DNA of 26,554 nucleotides from positions 647-27,200 of IMG/VR virus record IMGVR_UViG_3300030202_002357; one strand, written 5' to 3'. This document shows, in pieces, positions 1 to 6,671 of the stretch. The stretch is from a virus. Each line of letters begins with the position of its first letter. The stretch's first letter is position 1. The translations under genes and the position numbers were made by a program. The notes under the pieces were generated by a model. It did not search any database. It had not been told where the DNA came from and saw nothing but the letters and a program-made list of their open reading frames with translations.

Positions 1-18
1 CCATGAACTATTACTTAA

Positions 19-1098
19 ATGACTGCTGTACTTTCAAGACCACAAAAACTAAATAACTGGGAAGCCTTTTGTAACTGGGTTACCTCTACTAACAACCGTC
101 TGTATGTCGGTTGGTTCGGAATCCTAATGATTCCTACGCTGCTTGCAGCTACCACTTGTTTCATTATTGCCTTCGTTGGCGCACCACCTGTTGATATTGA
201 TGGCATCAGAGAACCAGTCGCAGGATCATTACTCTATGGAAATAACATCATCTCCGGAGCAGTTGTCCCATCTTCAAACGCCATCGGTCTACATTTCTAC
301 CCCATCTGGGAAGCATCAACTCTTGATGAATGGCTCTATAACGGTGGACCTTTCCAACTTGTCATCTTCCACTTCCTTATCGGTATCTACAGTTACATGG
401 GAAGAGAGTGGGAACTTAGTTATCGCCTTGGAATGAGGCCCTGGATCTTTGTCGCATACTCCGCACCAGTCGCCGCTGCATCAGCGGTCTTTCTTGTCTA
501 TCCATTTGGACAAGGTTCTTTTTCAGATGCAATGCCTCTCGGGATATCCGGCACGTTTAATTACATGCTCGTCTTCCAAGCGGAGCATAATATTCTTATG
601 CATCCTTTTCACATGCTTGGTGTTGCCGGCGTATTTGGTGGGTCTCTTTTCTCTGCTATGCACGGTAGCCTTGTCACGTCTTCACTTGTTCGTGAAACGA
701 CTGAGCAAGTTAGTCAGAACCAAGGTTATAAGTTTGGACAAGAAGAAGAGACGTACAACATCGTAGCCGCACACGGTTACTTCGGTCGATTGATCTTTCA
801 ATATGCTTCATTTAATAACTCGCGTAGTCTCCACTTTTTCTTGGCTGCATGGCCTGTGCTTGGCATTTGGTTTACAAGCCTGGGTGTTAGCACTATGGCT
901 TTCAATCTTAACGGATTCAACTTTAATCAATCCATTGTCGATACTGGGAACCACATTGTCCCTACTTGGGCTGACATTCTTAACCGTGCGGGACTGGGAA
1001 TGGAAGTAATGCATGAGCGCAATGCTCATAACTTCCCACTTGATCTGGCAGCAGCGTCTACCACTGAGGTAGCACTGACTGCACCATCTATTGGCTAA
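19..1098 (+). CDS. psbA: Photosystem II reaction-centre protein D1 (phage-encoded)
   Basis: D1 binds P680, pheophytin, QB and most ligands of the Mn4CaO5 cluster in the thylakoid membrane. Phage copies are understood to replace light-damaged host D1 during infection. At 359 residues it is full length (host D1 is about 360). Key residues sit at standard numbering: Tyr161 (TyrZ), Asp170, Glu189, His190, His198, His215, Ser264, His272, His332, Glu333, His337, Asp342, and Ala344 followed by a 15-residue extension expected to be cleaved by CtpA. Residue 130 is Glu, the high-light D1 form, rather than Gln. Five hydrophobic helices are visible. There is no intron. It lies directly upstream of a riboswitch-like leader and the T7 gene 3 homologue. 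Only 18 bases precede the start in this window, and no ribosome binding site is seen in them. Confidence 0.98.
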   Translation: MTAVLSRPQKLNNWEAFCNWVTSTNNRLYVGWFGILMIPTLLAATTCFIIAFVGAPPVDIDGIREPVAGSLLYGNNIISGAVVPSSNAIGLHFYPIWEASTLDEWLYNGGPFQLVIFHFLIGIYSYMGREWELSYRLGMRPWIFVAYSAPVAAASAVFLVYPFGQGSFSDAMPLGISGTFNYMLVFQAEHNILMHPFHMLGVAGVFGGSLFSAMHGSLVTSSLVRETTEQVSQNQGYKFGQEEETYNIVAAHGYFGRLIFQYASFNNSRSLHFFLAAWPVLGIWFTSLGVSTMAFNLNGFNFNQSIVDTGNHIVPTWADILNRAGLGMEVMHERNAHNFPLDLAAASTTEVALTAPSIG

Positions 1099-1100
1099 GA

Positions 1101-1172
1101 AACGTACGTTCATCCTTCGGGACGCATAACATCTGATCATGGAACGGGGATCAGGTACTTCGGAGATTTATC
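1101..1172 (+). promoter_or_regulatory. Downstream-peptide type glutamine riboswitch (glutamine-II class)
   Basis: This 74-base gap between psbA and a short ORF folds as a compact three-stem element. The outer stem P1 pairs GTAC 1104-1107 with GTAC 1155-1158. P2 is TCC 1113-1115, a TTCG loop, and GGA 1120-1122. P3 is CTGATC 1133-1138 with GATCAG 1149-1154. The stretch GTTCATCC..GGACGCATAAC resembles what I recall of the conserved core of the cyanobacterial and cyanophage Downstream-peptide motif, which binds L-glutamine and sits upstream of short ORFs. A GGAG Shine-Dalgarno (1162-1165) lies just past P1, seven bases before the ATG, so control of translation initiation is plausible. No U-tract follows, which argues against an intrinsic attenuator. 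The class assignment is from memory of the motif, not from a covariance search. Confidence 0.78.
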
Positions 1173-1283
1173 ATGCCTACAGTTGAACTACGTCAACGGG
1201 TACGTGAACAGCAGCAAGCCGAAAAGGTCTTGAAACTGAAGTATCGTGGCGTTTCTTACCTTAAAAAATATACTAAAAATTAA
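1173..1283 (+). CDS. 36-residue YRG peptide, DUF4278-like, under the riboswitch
   Basis: A short ORF starts at ATG 1173 behind a GGAG ribosome binding site and ends at TAA 1281-1283, which overlaps the next ATG as TAATG. The peptide is basic, with a Gln/Glu/Arg-rich N-terminal helix and the C-terminal motif LKYRGVSYLKK. That motif resembles the YRG(V)xY signature of small cyanobacterial DUF4278 proteins. Its place directly behind a glutamine-type riboswitch is the arrangement for which the Downstream-peptide motif is named. The biochemical function is unknown. By analogy with glutamine-riboswitch control of a glutamine synthetase inactivating factor in cyanobacteria, it could adjust host nitrogen metabolism, but that is inference and no glutamine synthetase inactivating factor signature is visible. 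Confidence 0.75.
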   Translation: MPTVELRQRVREQQQAEKVLKLKYRGVSYLKKYTKN

Positions 1284-1636
1284 TGGCATTTCGATCAGGC
1301 CTTGAAGAAAAGGTTGCTGATCTGATGGTTGAATTGGGAGTGAAGTATGAGTATGAATCTACCAAGGTTCCTTACACAATTGCTCATAACTACACTCCTG
1401 ATTTTTTACTCCCTTCAGGTATTTTCCTAGAATGTAAGGGGTATTGGGATAGCGATGATCGCCGCAAGATTAGGAATGTTAAACAACAGCACCCTGAACT
1501 TGATATTCGTATGGTCTTTCAAGCTCCTTTCAACACTATCAGCAAAAAATCAAAGACTACATACGCACAATATTGCGATCGTTTAAATATTCCTTGGACA
1601 TCATGGGCCAACATTCCTATTAATTGGTTGATTTAA
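1283..1636 (+). CDS. Endonuclease I, Holliday-junction resolvase (T7 gp3-like)
   Basis: T7 endonuclease I cleaves branched DNA, resolves replication intermediates and helps degrade host DNA. This 117-residue protein aligns with T7 gp3 through most of its length: AFRSGLEEKV, KVPYTI, YTPDFLLPSGIFLECKG, DDRRK and QHPELDIRMVF all have close T7 counterparts. The PD-(D/E)XK-type catalytic set is intact: Glu8 (T7 Glu20), Asp40 (Asp55), Glu50 (Glu65) and Lys52 (Lys67). It is shorter than the T7 protein (149 residues) because it lacks the N-terminal dozen residues and the basic C-terminal tail. The ATG overlaps the previous stop (TAATG), and its own stop overlaps the next ATG the same way. Confidence 0.95.
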   Translation: MAFRSGLEEKVADLMVELGVKYEYESTKVPYTIAHNYTPDFLLPSGIFLECKGYWDSDDRRKIRNVKQQHPELDIRMVFQAPFNTISKKSKTTYAQYCDRLNIPWTSWANIPINWLI

Positions 1637-1812
1637 TGAATTCTAAGTTCAAAAAAAACAGGAAGCGTAGAAAACTGCGGATAAGAAATGATTATCTAGA
1701 AGAAGTGCGCTGGGCTAAACGTGTTATCTCGGGTATGCAAAAACCCGATGACTATATGACTCTTAATTTTGCACTCGAAAAACTTAAAGTTTATGAGTCA
1801 AAGCGAATTTGA
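1636..1812 (+). CDS. Small basic protein of unknown function
   Basis: A 58-residue ORF between endonuclease I and primase-helicase. I use ATG 1636, which overlaps the gene 3 stop as TAATG; an in-frame TTG at 1624 is the only upstream alternative. The N-terminus is strongly basic (KFKKNRKRRKLRIR), followed by a mixed, probably helical segment containing EEVRWAKRVISGM. There is no transmembrane segment or Cys/His motif. The stop lies 20 bases inside the helicase gene, so the two are probably translationally coupled. The basic tail suggests nucleic-acid binding, but no family is recognised. Confidence 0.7.
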   Translation: MNSKFKKNRKRRKLRIRNDYLEEVRWAKRVISGMQKPDDYMTLNFALEKLKVYESKRI

Positions 1813-3364
1813 AAGGCACATTGCCTGCGACGAGTGTGGTTCATCTGATGGCAACAGCCTATATACAGATGGACACACCTTTTGTTTTGTATGTCACACC
1901 TGGAAAGGCGGAGACAACAACAATCACAATCACAAAACCACCAACTATGTACAGCGAATGGAATCCAGAGGAATTGCTCGACGATTGTCAAAGCGAGGAA
2001 TTTCTGAAAGAGTATGTGAAGAGTATGGGATCCATGCCGATGGAGAGATCCTATGCTTCCATTATCGAGATGGCAGTGGACGCAATCTTGGGATAAAAAC
2101 TAAAACTAAAGATAAAGACTTTAGATACGAAGGGGAATCTGACGGAAAATTTTTTGGCCAACACTTATTCCGTAATAAAGGAAAAAGAATGGTCATCTGC
2201 GAAGGCGAGCTCGATGCTGCAACATGCAGGGAGGCTTTTCCTACGTGGGAAGCAGTTTCTCTTCCTTATGGTGCAGCCGCTGCAAAAAAATCAATCAAAC
2301 ACAACTACGAATGGTTGGAGAATTGGGATGAAGTTGTCCTGTTCTTCGATAATGATGATGCAGGTCACCAAGCTACACAGGAAGCAGCAAGTATCTTACC
2401 TCCTGGTAAGGTAAAGATTGCAGATCTAAAAGGCTATAAAGATGCTTCAGAGGCTGCTCAAGACGACAATTTTGAAGCAGTACGTCAAGCTATTTGGAAT
2501 GCACAGGTCTACAAACCTGACGGCATTGTTGATGGTAAGACTTTACTTTCATTAGTTATTGAACCTCAACAAGATTGCATACATGAATACCCATACGCAG
2601 GGCTACAAGAAAAACTACAAGGGGTCCGGGCCGGAGAACTTGTCACGATTACTAGTGGAACTGGTCAAGGAAAATCATCCCTATGCCGTGAACTTGCAGC
2701 TCACTTCCTCAGTAAAGGGGAACGAGTTGGGTATGTGGCACTTGAAGAGTCAAATAGACGCACAGCACTCGGATTAATGTCCGCCGCTTGCGGTAAACAA
2801 TTTCACATAGGTAATCATGAACGATCTGATCTCACCGAGGCTTATCAAAGTACTCTTGCTGAGTGGAACCTCTATCTTTTTGATGGCTTTGGGTCTTTTG
2901 ATCCTGATAACATCATCTCCAGAATTCGCTACCTCGCTGCGGGACTCGACTGCAGGGTTGTATTTTTAGATCACCTATCAATTCTGTTATCAGGATTAGA
3001 TGGAGACGAACGCAAAATGATTGACAACACAATGACTAAGCTCAGGTCGTTGTGTGAAGAGACAGGAATTTCAATGTTCCTTGTGTCTCATTTACGTAGA
3101 GCACAAGGTGATAAAGGACATGAAGATGGGGCAAAAGTTTCACTTGGACAGCTGCGCGGAAGCCACAGTATTAGTCAAATATCTGACGCCGTTATTGGGC
3201 TCGAGCGAGATCAGCAGAGTGGAGATGAACACGCTGATACAACAGTGCGAGTCCTTAAAAATCGCTTTACTGGCGAGACGGGCATCGCATGTCAATTGAA
3301 ATACGACAAAGAAAAATGCAAATTCTATGAATCAAAATCTTTCGACCCACAAACAGATTTTTAA
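1793..3364 (+). CDS. DNA primase-helicase (T7 gp4-like)
   Basis: This protein unwinds the fork as a hexamer and makes RNA primers for the phage polymerase. From ATG 1793 it has 523 residues (T7 gp4A 566). Domains in order: a Cys4 zinc ribbon (Cys12, Cys15, Cys31, Cys34) for primase template recognition; a TOPRIM fold with CEGELDA near residues 136-142 and DNDDAG at 186-190; then the RecA-like helicase with Walker A SGTGQGKSS (about 287-295), Walker B VVFLDH (about 389-394), a likely sensor/H3 stretch MFLVSHLRR, and the LRGSHSISQISD segment. An in-frame TTG at 1769 would add eight residues with no support, so the ATG is preferred. The full primase part with zinc ribbon is present, and I see no internal Met clearly positioned for a short helicase-only form. 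Confidence 0.97.
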   Translation: MSQSEFERHIACDECGSSDGNSLYTDGHTFCFVCHTWKGGDNNNHNHKTTNYVQRMESRGIARRLSKRGISERVCEEYGIHADGEILCFHYRDGSGRNLGIKTKTKDKDFRYEGESDGKFFGQHLFRNKGKRMVICEGELDAATCREAFPTWEAVSLPYGAAAAKKSIKHNYEWLENWDEVVLFFDNDDAGHQATQEAASILPPGKVKIADLKGYKDASEAAQDDNFEAVRQAIWNAQVYKPDGIVDGKTLLSLVIEPQQDCIHEYPYAGLQEKLQGVRAGELVTITSGTGQGKSSLCRELAAHFLSKGERVGYVALEESNRRTALGLMSAACGKQFHIGNHERSDLTEAYQSTLAEWNLYLFDGFGSFDPDNIISRIRYLAAGLDCRVVFLDHLSILLSGLDGDERKMIDNTMTKLRSLCEETGISMFLVSHLRRAQGDKGHEDGAKVSLGQLRGSHSISQISDAVIGLERDQQSGDEHADTTVRVLKNRFTGETGIACQLKYDKEKCKFYESKSFDPQTDF

Positions 3365-3473
3365 ACCTAATCCTCCCACTGAGGAGATGGTAAAGAAAGC
3401 TCAATTTATCGATAAAACTTACGTTTGGAAACATGCTCGTGTTCGATCTGGAGACGGACGGTCTCCTGAATGA
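3327..3473 (+). CDS. Possible 48-residue overlapping protein
   Basis: An ORF starting at ATG 3327 covers the 68-base gap between primase-helicase and the polymerase exonuclease ORF, and overlaps both neighbours in a different frame. The peptide is hydrophilic and basic in its second half (EEMVKKAQFIDKTYVWKHAR near residues 19-38). The middle third lies outside any other gene. Almost every other gap in this genome is filled by a small ORF, which favours it being real. Against it are the short length, the overlap at both ends and the lack of a clear Shine-Dalgarno. No function is recognised. Confidence 0.4.
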   Translation: MNQNLSTHKQIFKPNPPTEEMVKKAQFIDKTYVWKHARVRSGDGRSPE

Positions 3474-3948
3474 TGTTACCTGTATTCACTGTATGGTCAT
3501 CTATGATTCTGAAACTGATGAAACATACGTCTACAACGATCAAGGCGACCAAGAACCAATTGTCCGTGGCGTGCAGTTACTTGAAGAAGCAAAGGTTATT
3601 TGTGGACACAATGTAATTCAATACGATCTACCAGTACTAGAAAAAATCTATCCATGGTTTAACCCTGCTGGATTTGTTTTAGATACATTACTTTTGTCTC
3701 GCTTGTATCATACAAATATGATGGAAGTGGATAAAAAATTAGACATAAGTTATATGGCATCTCAATTACGAGGTAGACATTCGCTTGAAGCATACGGTTA
3801 CAGATTAGGTGAATACAAAGGAGCATTTGGCAAAACAAGTGACTGGAAACACTGGTCACAAGATATGCAGGATTACTGCGTACAAGATGTCAACGTTACT
3901 AAAAAATTATGCGACCACTTCCACAAATACCTGAGTGGGTCCTACTAG
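3433..3948 (+). CDS. DNA polymerase, 3'-5' proofreading exonuclease part (T7 gp5 N-terminal domain)
   Basis: This 171-residue ORF corresponds to the proofreading domain of T7 gp5 (about the first 200 residues). The DnaQ-type exonuclease motifs are complete: Exo I FDLETDG with Asp5 and Glu7 (same numbers as T7), Exo II CGHNVIQYDLPVL with Asp65, and Exo III YCVQD with Tyr148 and Asp152. HSLEAYGYRLGEYKG and VQDVNVTKKL also match T7 closely. The frame ends at TAG 3946, where T7 gp5 would continue into the polymerase domain; the polymerase continues in the -1 frame, which is open from 3903. One extra C at 3930-3931 would join the two as KYPEWVLLEHD. It may be a truly separate subunit, a frameshifted product or a sequence error. 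Confidence 0.9.
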   Translation: MLVFDLETDGLLNDVTCIHCMVIYDSETDETYVYNDQGDQEPIVRGVQLLEEAKVICGHNVIQYDLPVLEKIYPWFNPAGFVLDTLLLSRLYHTNMMEVDKKLDISYMASQLRGRHSLEAYGYRLGEYKGAFGKTSDWKHWSQDMQDYCVQDVNVTKKLCDHFHKYLSGSY

Positions 3949-5177
3949 AGCACGATGTTGCTCACATTTTATCTATACAAGAACGGCATGGCTGGCATTT
4001 CAATGAGCGGGCTGCATGGCAACTTGCATCGTCTCTCGAACAAGAACTTCAAGATCTTAAAAAGGTACTTCGCAAGAGATACCCTTACGTCGGAGGAGCT
4101 GAATTCACTCCAAAGCGAGATAACAAAACTAGCGGCTACATCAAAGGTGCAACCTTTACTCGATTAAAAGAAACAAACATCACTTCACGAGATCATATTT
4201 CATGGATATTGCAAACATTTTGTGGTTGGAAGCCGACGCAGTTGACAGCTACTGGGAAACCTATCATCGACGAAGTTGTGCTGACGGAGATTGGATCTCC
4301 GATTGCTACGGAGTTCGCGAGATGTTTGACGGTAATGAAAATGCTTGGGATGTTATCGAACGGCGTGAACGCATGGCTCAGGCTTGTTACGACTGCTAGT
4401 CGGATACATCACCATTGTTCAGTCACTACAGCTACGCATAGAGCGAGCCATCGAAACCCAAATTTAGCTCAAGTACCTAGTAACAATGAATTTAGAAAAT
4501 TATTCCAAGCATCCCCTGGTCAAATTATGGTGGGTGCCGATCTTAGTGGGATTGAGCTACGGATGCTCGCCCATTACCTTGGAAAATTTAGTCCCGAGTT
4601 CGGAGATACCCTTCTTACCGGAGACATCCATCAAGTCAATGCCGATAAAGTCGGTGTTACAAGACGAGCTATCAAAACAATTACCTACGCCTGGTGCTAT
4701 GGGGCTGGAGATGAAAAAATAGGTCATAGTTTTGACCCACAATTATCATCAGCTAAAGCTAAAAAGCGAGGCAAAGAAATACGAGCGGCATTCGTAGATG
4801 CTATCCCTGGCATGTCTGAATTATTAGATAGTATTAACATAGCAGCTAAACGTGGTTACATCAAATCTATTGATGGCCGCAAGATTCAGCTTGATAGTCC
4901 ACATAAGTCACTCAACTATTTGCTTCAGTCAGGAGCCGGTGTAGTTGCAAAGAGGTGGCTCATTATCAATCAAAACAACATTACACAACTAAAGCTGTGT
5001 GCATCACAGCTGGCATTTATACATGACGAATTACAATTTGAATGCAACCCTGAACACTCAGGAGATTTATCAACATCCTTGGTATATTCAGCAATCGCTG
5101 CTGGAGAATACTACGGACTCAGAGTCCCAATCGCCGCAGAAGCTAAAGTCGGAAGGGACTGGTCCGAGGTACATTAA
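3909..5177 (+). CDS. DNA polymerase, family A polymerase domain (T7 gp5 C-terminal part)
   Basis: This is the catalytic domain of the replicative polymerase. The 422-residue ORF carries motif A (GADLSGIELR, Asp211), motif B / O-helix (RRAIKTITYAWCYG, Lys256 and Tyr260) and motif C (FIHDELQ, Asp373, Glu374). Other T7-like stretches are GDIHQVN, GAGDEKIG, IDGRKI and the C-terminal GRDWSEVH. Tyr260 is at the position of T7 Tyr526 / E. coli Phe762. Only about 30 residues separate GG62-63 from SRDHI 93-97, against about 75 in T7, so the thioredoxin-binding loop is largely absent. The first ATG (3909) lies inside the exonuclease ORF in another frame, with no Shine-Dalgarno. Homology to T7 begins about residue 8 (PEWVLLEHD). 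See the exonuclease entry for the split. Confidence 0.95.
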   Translation: MRPLPQIPEWVLLEHDVAHILSIQERHGWHFNERAAWQLASSLEQELQDLKKVLRKRYPYVGGAEFTPKRDNKTSGYIKGATFTRLKETNITSRDHISWILQTFCGWKPTQLTATGKPIIDEVVLTEIGSPIATEFARCLTVMKMLGMLSNGVNAWLRLVTTASRIHHHCSVTTATHRASHRNPNLAQVPSNNEFRKLFQASPGQIMVGADLSGIELRMLAHYLGKFSPEFGDTLLTGDIHQVNADKVGVTRRAIKTITYAWCYGAGDEKIGHSFDPQLSSAKAKKRGKEIRAAFVDAIPGMSELLDSINIAAKRGYIKSIDGRKIQLDSPHKSLNYLLQSGAGVVAKRWLIINQNNITQLKLCASQLAFIHDELQFECNPEHSGDLSTSLVYSAIAAGEYYGLRVPIAAEAKVGRDWSEVH

Positions 5178-5499
5178 AAGTATTGAATGGGCAGCGGGTT
5201 TATTTGAAGGTGAGGGTTGCCTTTGTTACCACAAATCTGGAAATGGTTGGCACTGTATGATTGAAATGACAGACTATGATTGTCTGTACGATTTTTATAC
5301 AACTATTAATTGCGGCTCTCTTTGTAAATTAAATAAGAGACCTAATGCGCCATCGCATTACAAACCTGTTTATAGATGGGTTGTAAATAAAAAAGATCAT
5401 ATCTTTAATTTTGTTCAGCATCTATTTCCTTACGTTAATGAACGCAGACAAGAAAAATTCAAAGAGTTTCTTGCTTGGTATTTTAAAAGAGCTGCATGA
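5023..5499 (+). CDS. LAGLIDADG homing endonuclease, single motif (start uncertain)
   Basis: The C-terminal 110 residues look like a one-motif LAGLIDADG endonuclease. The motif is IEWAAGLFEGEGCL (5182-5223), followed by a beta-rich core and helical tail (VYRWVVNKKDHIFNFVQHL, NERRQEKFKEFLAWY). Such proteins act as homodimers that cut a long target and promote their own spread. The ORF is open from 4993 and overlaps the polymerase gene in another frame. No ATG, GTG or TTG lies between 5041 and the motif; the first upstream ATG is 5023 (used here), giving a 50-residue leader made of shifted polymerase sequence. ATT 5173, which overlaps the polymerase TAA, or a frameshift from the polymerase are alternatives. 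The stop overlaps the next ATG (ATGA). No intron or intein is seen, so it is free-standing. Confidence 0.82.
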   Translation: MTNYNLNATLNTQEIYQHPWYIQQSLLENTTDSESQSPQKLKSEGTGPRYIKSIEWAAGLFEGEGCLCYHKSGNGWHCMIEMTDYDCLYDFYTTINCGSLCKLNKRPNAPSHYKPVYRWVVNKKDHIFNFVQHLFPYVNERRQEKFKEFLAWYFKRAA

Positions 5500-6254
5500 A
5501 ATTACTGGTAGACGCAGACTACATAGTCTATAAATCGTGTGCTGGTGCTGAGACAGAAATTGACTGGGGCGACGATGTCATCCTGGTTACAAGTAAGTTC
5601 AGTGAAGCGTACAACAATGTTCTGAGAGAATTAAATAAAATCAAGAATGAGTTTATTTGGGACACACCAGAACTAATACTATTCTTTAGTGACTCGAAGA
5701 ATTTTAGGAAGAAAATTTTTGGGGCATATAAAGGACATCGAAATCGTAAAAAGCCCTGTGGTTATCGAAGGGTCATTAATGAGCTATCAAAAGACCACGA
5801 GGTAATCAAGCTGCCTGAGCTTGAAGCTGACGATGCCATGGGTATCTACGCAACAGAACATCCAGGCAACATTATTGTCAGTCCTGATAAAGACATGCGT
5901 CAAATCCCTGGGCGTTTATATAACATGGATGAAATGATCACAGTGACACCTACTGAAGGTGCTAAGTGGCATCTCATACAGACACTAGCTGGTGATCAGA
6001 CTGATGGATACAGTGGCGTTCCTGGTATAGGAATTAAACGTGCTGTGTCATTGTTTGATGAGCATGGCTACAACTGGCAAACAGTTATCAAAGCATTCAA
6101 AGATAAAGAACTAACAGAAGATGATGCGTTAATGAATGCCCGTCTTGCTCGCATCCTTACATGTACTGACTATGACTCAGAAAAACAAGCCGTCATTCCT
6201 TGGACCCCCTCCACCGATTACAGAATTGACGATGGAACAGGAGTTCAAAATTAG
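5496..6254 (+). CDS. 5'-3' exonuclease (T7 gp6-like, FEN/PIN family)
   Basis: T7 gp6 removes RNA primers and degrades host DNA to nucleotides. This 252-residue protein has the FEN-family acidic pattern: Asp6 in LLVDADYI, GAYKGHR near 76-82, ELEADDAMG (Glu110, Asp112, Asp113), SPDKDM (Asp131, Asp133), and AGDQTDGYSGVPGIGIKRA (Asp167, Asp170, with the helix-hairpin-helix GVPGIG from 174). T7 gp6 is slightly longer (about 300 residues). ATG 5496 overlaps the homing endonuclease stop as ATGA. It sits right after the polymerase, as in T7, apart from the inserted endonuclease. Confidence 0.94.
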   Translation: MKLLVDADYIVYKSCAGAETEIDWGDDVILVTSKFSEAYNNVLRELNKIKNEFIWDTPELILFFSDSKNFRKKIFGAYKGHRNRKKPCGYRRVINELSKDHEVIKLPELEADDAMGIYATEHPGNIIVSPDKDMRQIPGRLYNMDEMITVTPTEGAKWHLIQTLAGDQTDGYSGVPGIGIKRAVSLFDEHGYNWQTVIKAFKDKELTEDDALMNARLARILTCTDYDSEKQAVIPWTPSTDYRIDDGTGVQN

Positions 6255-6444
6255 AAGACTGGAGGATCTTCTACCAAATGCAGACAAAAAGGACATCATC
6301 ACTTTGTATATGGCATTGCAACGTCAATGCTTTGTTCTTTCTAATTCTATCTCTAACCTAGTTAAACAATGGCCCACTACTCACCCACTTATTACACCCG
6401 AGGATCAATTGAATGTTGGGATGCAATCAGAGACTGGGGATTAA
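6232..6444 (+). CDS. Hypothetical protein, 70 residues
   Basis: The ORF starts at ATG 6232, 23 bases inside the gp6 homologue, and ends at TAA 6442-6444 inside the next gene. The protein is mostly helical in appearance: a charged N-terminus (MEQEFKIRRLEDLLPNADKK) then an amphipathic stretch with IITLYMALQRQCFVLSNSIS and a conserved-looking NLVKQW. A longer frame upstream (from 6136) would lie wholly within gp6 and is not favoured. I recognise no family and assign no function. The tight overlap with both neighbours supports expression in the replication/nucleotide operon. Confidence 0.65.
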   Translation: MEQEFKIRRLEDLLPNADKKDIITLYMALQRQCFVLSNSISNLVKQWPTTHPLITPEDQLNVGMQSETGD

Positions 6445-6671
6445 ACTATCATCTTGGCTGTGCTGTTAAATATATTTGCAGAGCCGGTTACAAAGATGCT
6501 AACTCGAAAGCGTCTGACCTTAAAAAGGCTATCCACTATCTTGAAAATGAGCTTAACAACACCACATCTACAAAACCAATCTCTCCAGGAACAGTCGATC
6601 GAATTCCGGGACGCTTATGGGATCCAGAACAGTTCGGCCAACCGGACTATGCAACGGGATTTGATCGTTGA
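6369..6671 (+). CDS. DUF3310 protein
   Basis: A 100-residue protein whose first 62 residues match the DUF3310 pattern common in phages: an IECWDAIRDW start, a central YHLGCAVKYICRAGYK segment with the GxxxKYxxR(A/Y) signature, then LKKAIHYLENEL. The family is phage-enriched and has been linked loosely with nucleotide metabolism, but its reaction is not established. The last 38 residues (TSTKPISPGT onward) are polar and lie outside the domain, and partly overlap the MazG-like gene in another frame. ATG 6369 lies inside the preceding ORF. The neighbours (gp6 exonuclease, MazG, ribonucleotide reductase) suggest a nucleotide-related role. Confidence 0.85.
   Translation: MAHYSPTYYTRGSIECWDAIRDWGLNYHLGCAVKYICRAGYKDANSKASDLKKAIHYLENELNNTTSTKPISPGTVDRIPGRLWDPEQFGQPDYATGFDR

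Noticed and set aside
2-22. A frame open from the left edge ending at TGA 20-22 (ATGA overlap with psbA), possibly the tail of an upstream gene
   Set aside because: Only six residues (HELLLK) are visible, too few to identify or to claim a gene.
808-1140. 110-codon frame on the minus strand across the psbA 3' half
   Set aside because: Antisense to a strongly conserved coding region, no recognisable protein pattern; shadow of psbA codon use.
1104-1158. Intrinsic terminator for psbA
   Set aside because: The stems are not followed by a T-run; the fold and the following ORF fit a translational riboswitch better.
3898-3912. Canonical -1 frameshift heptamer in the polymerase overlap
   Set aside because: The sequence ACT AAA AAA TTA does not fit X-XXY-YYZ in the exonuclease frame; only a six-A run is present, so programmed slippage is not demonstrated.
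5182-5223. Intein or group I intron carrying the LAGLIDADG motif
   Set aside because: The polymerase ends normally with GRDWSEVH before the motif and no splice signatures or downstream extein are seen.
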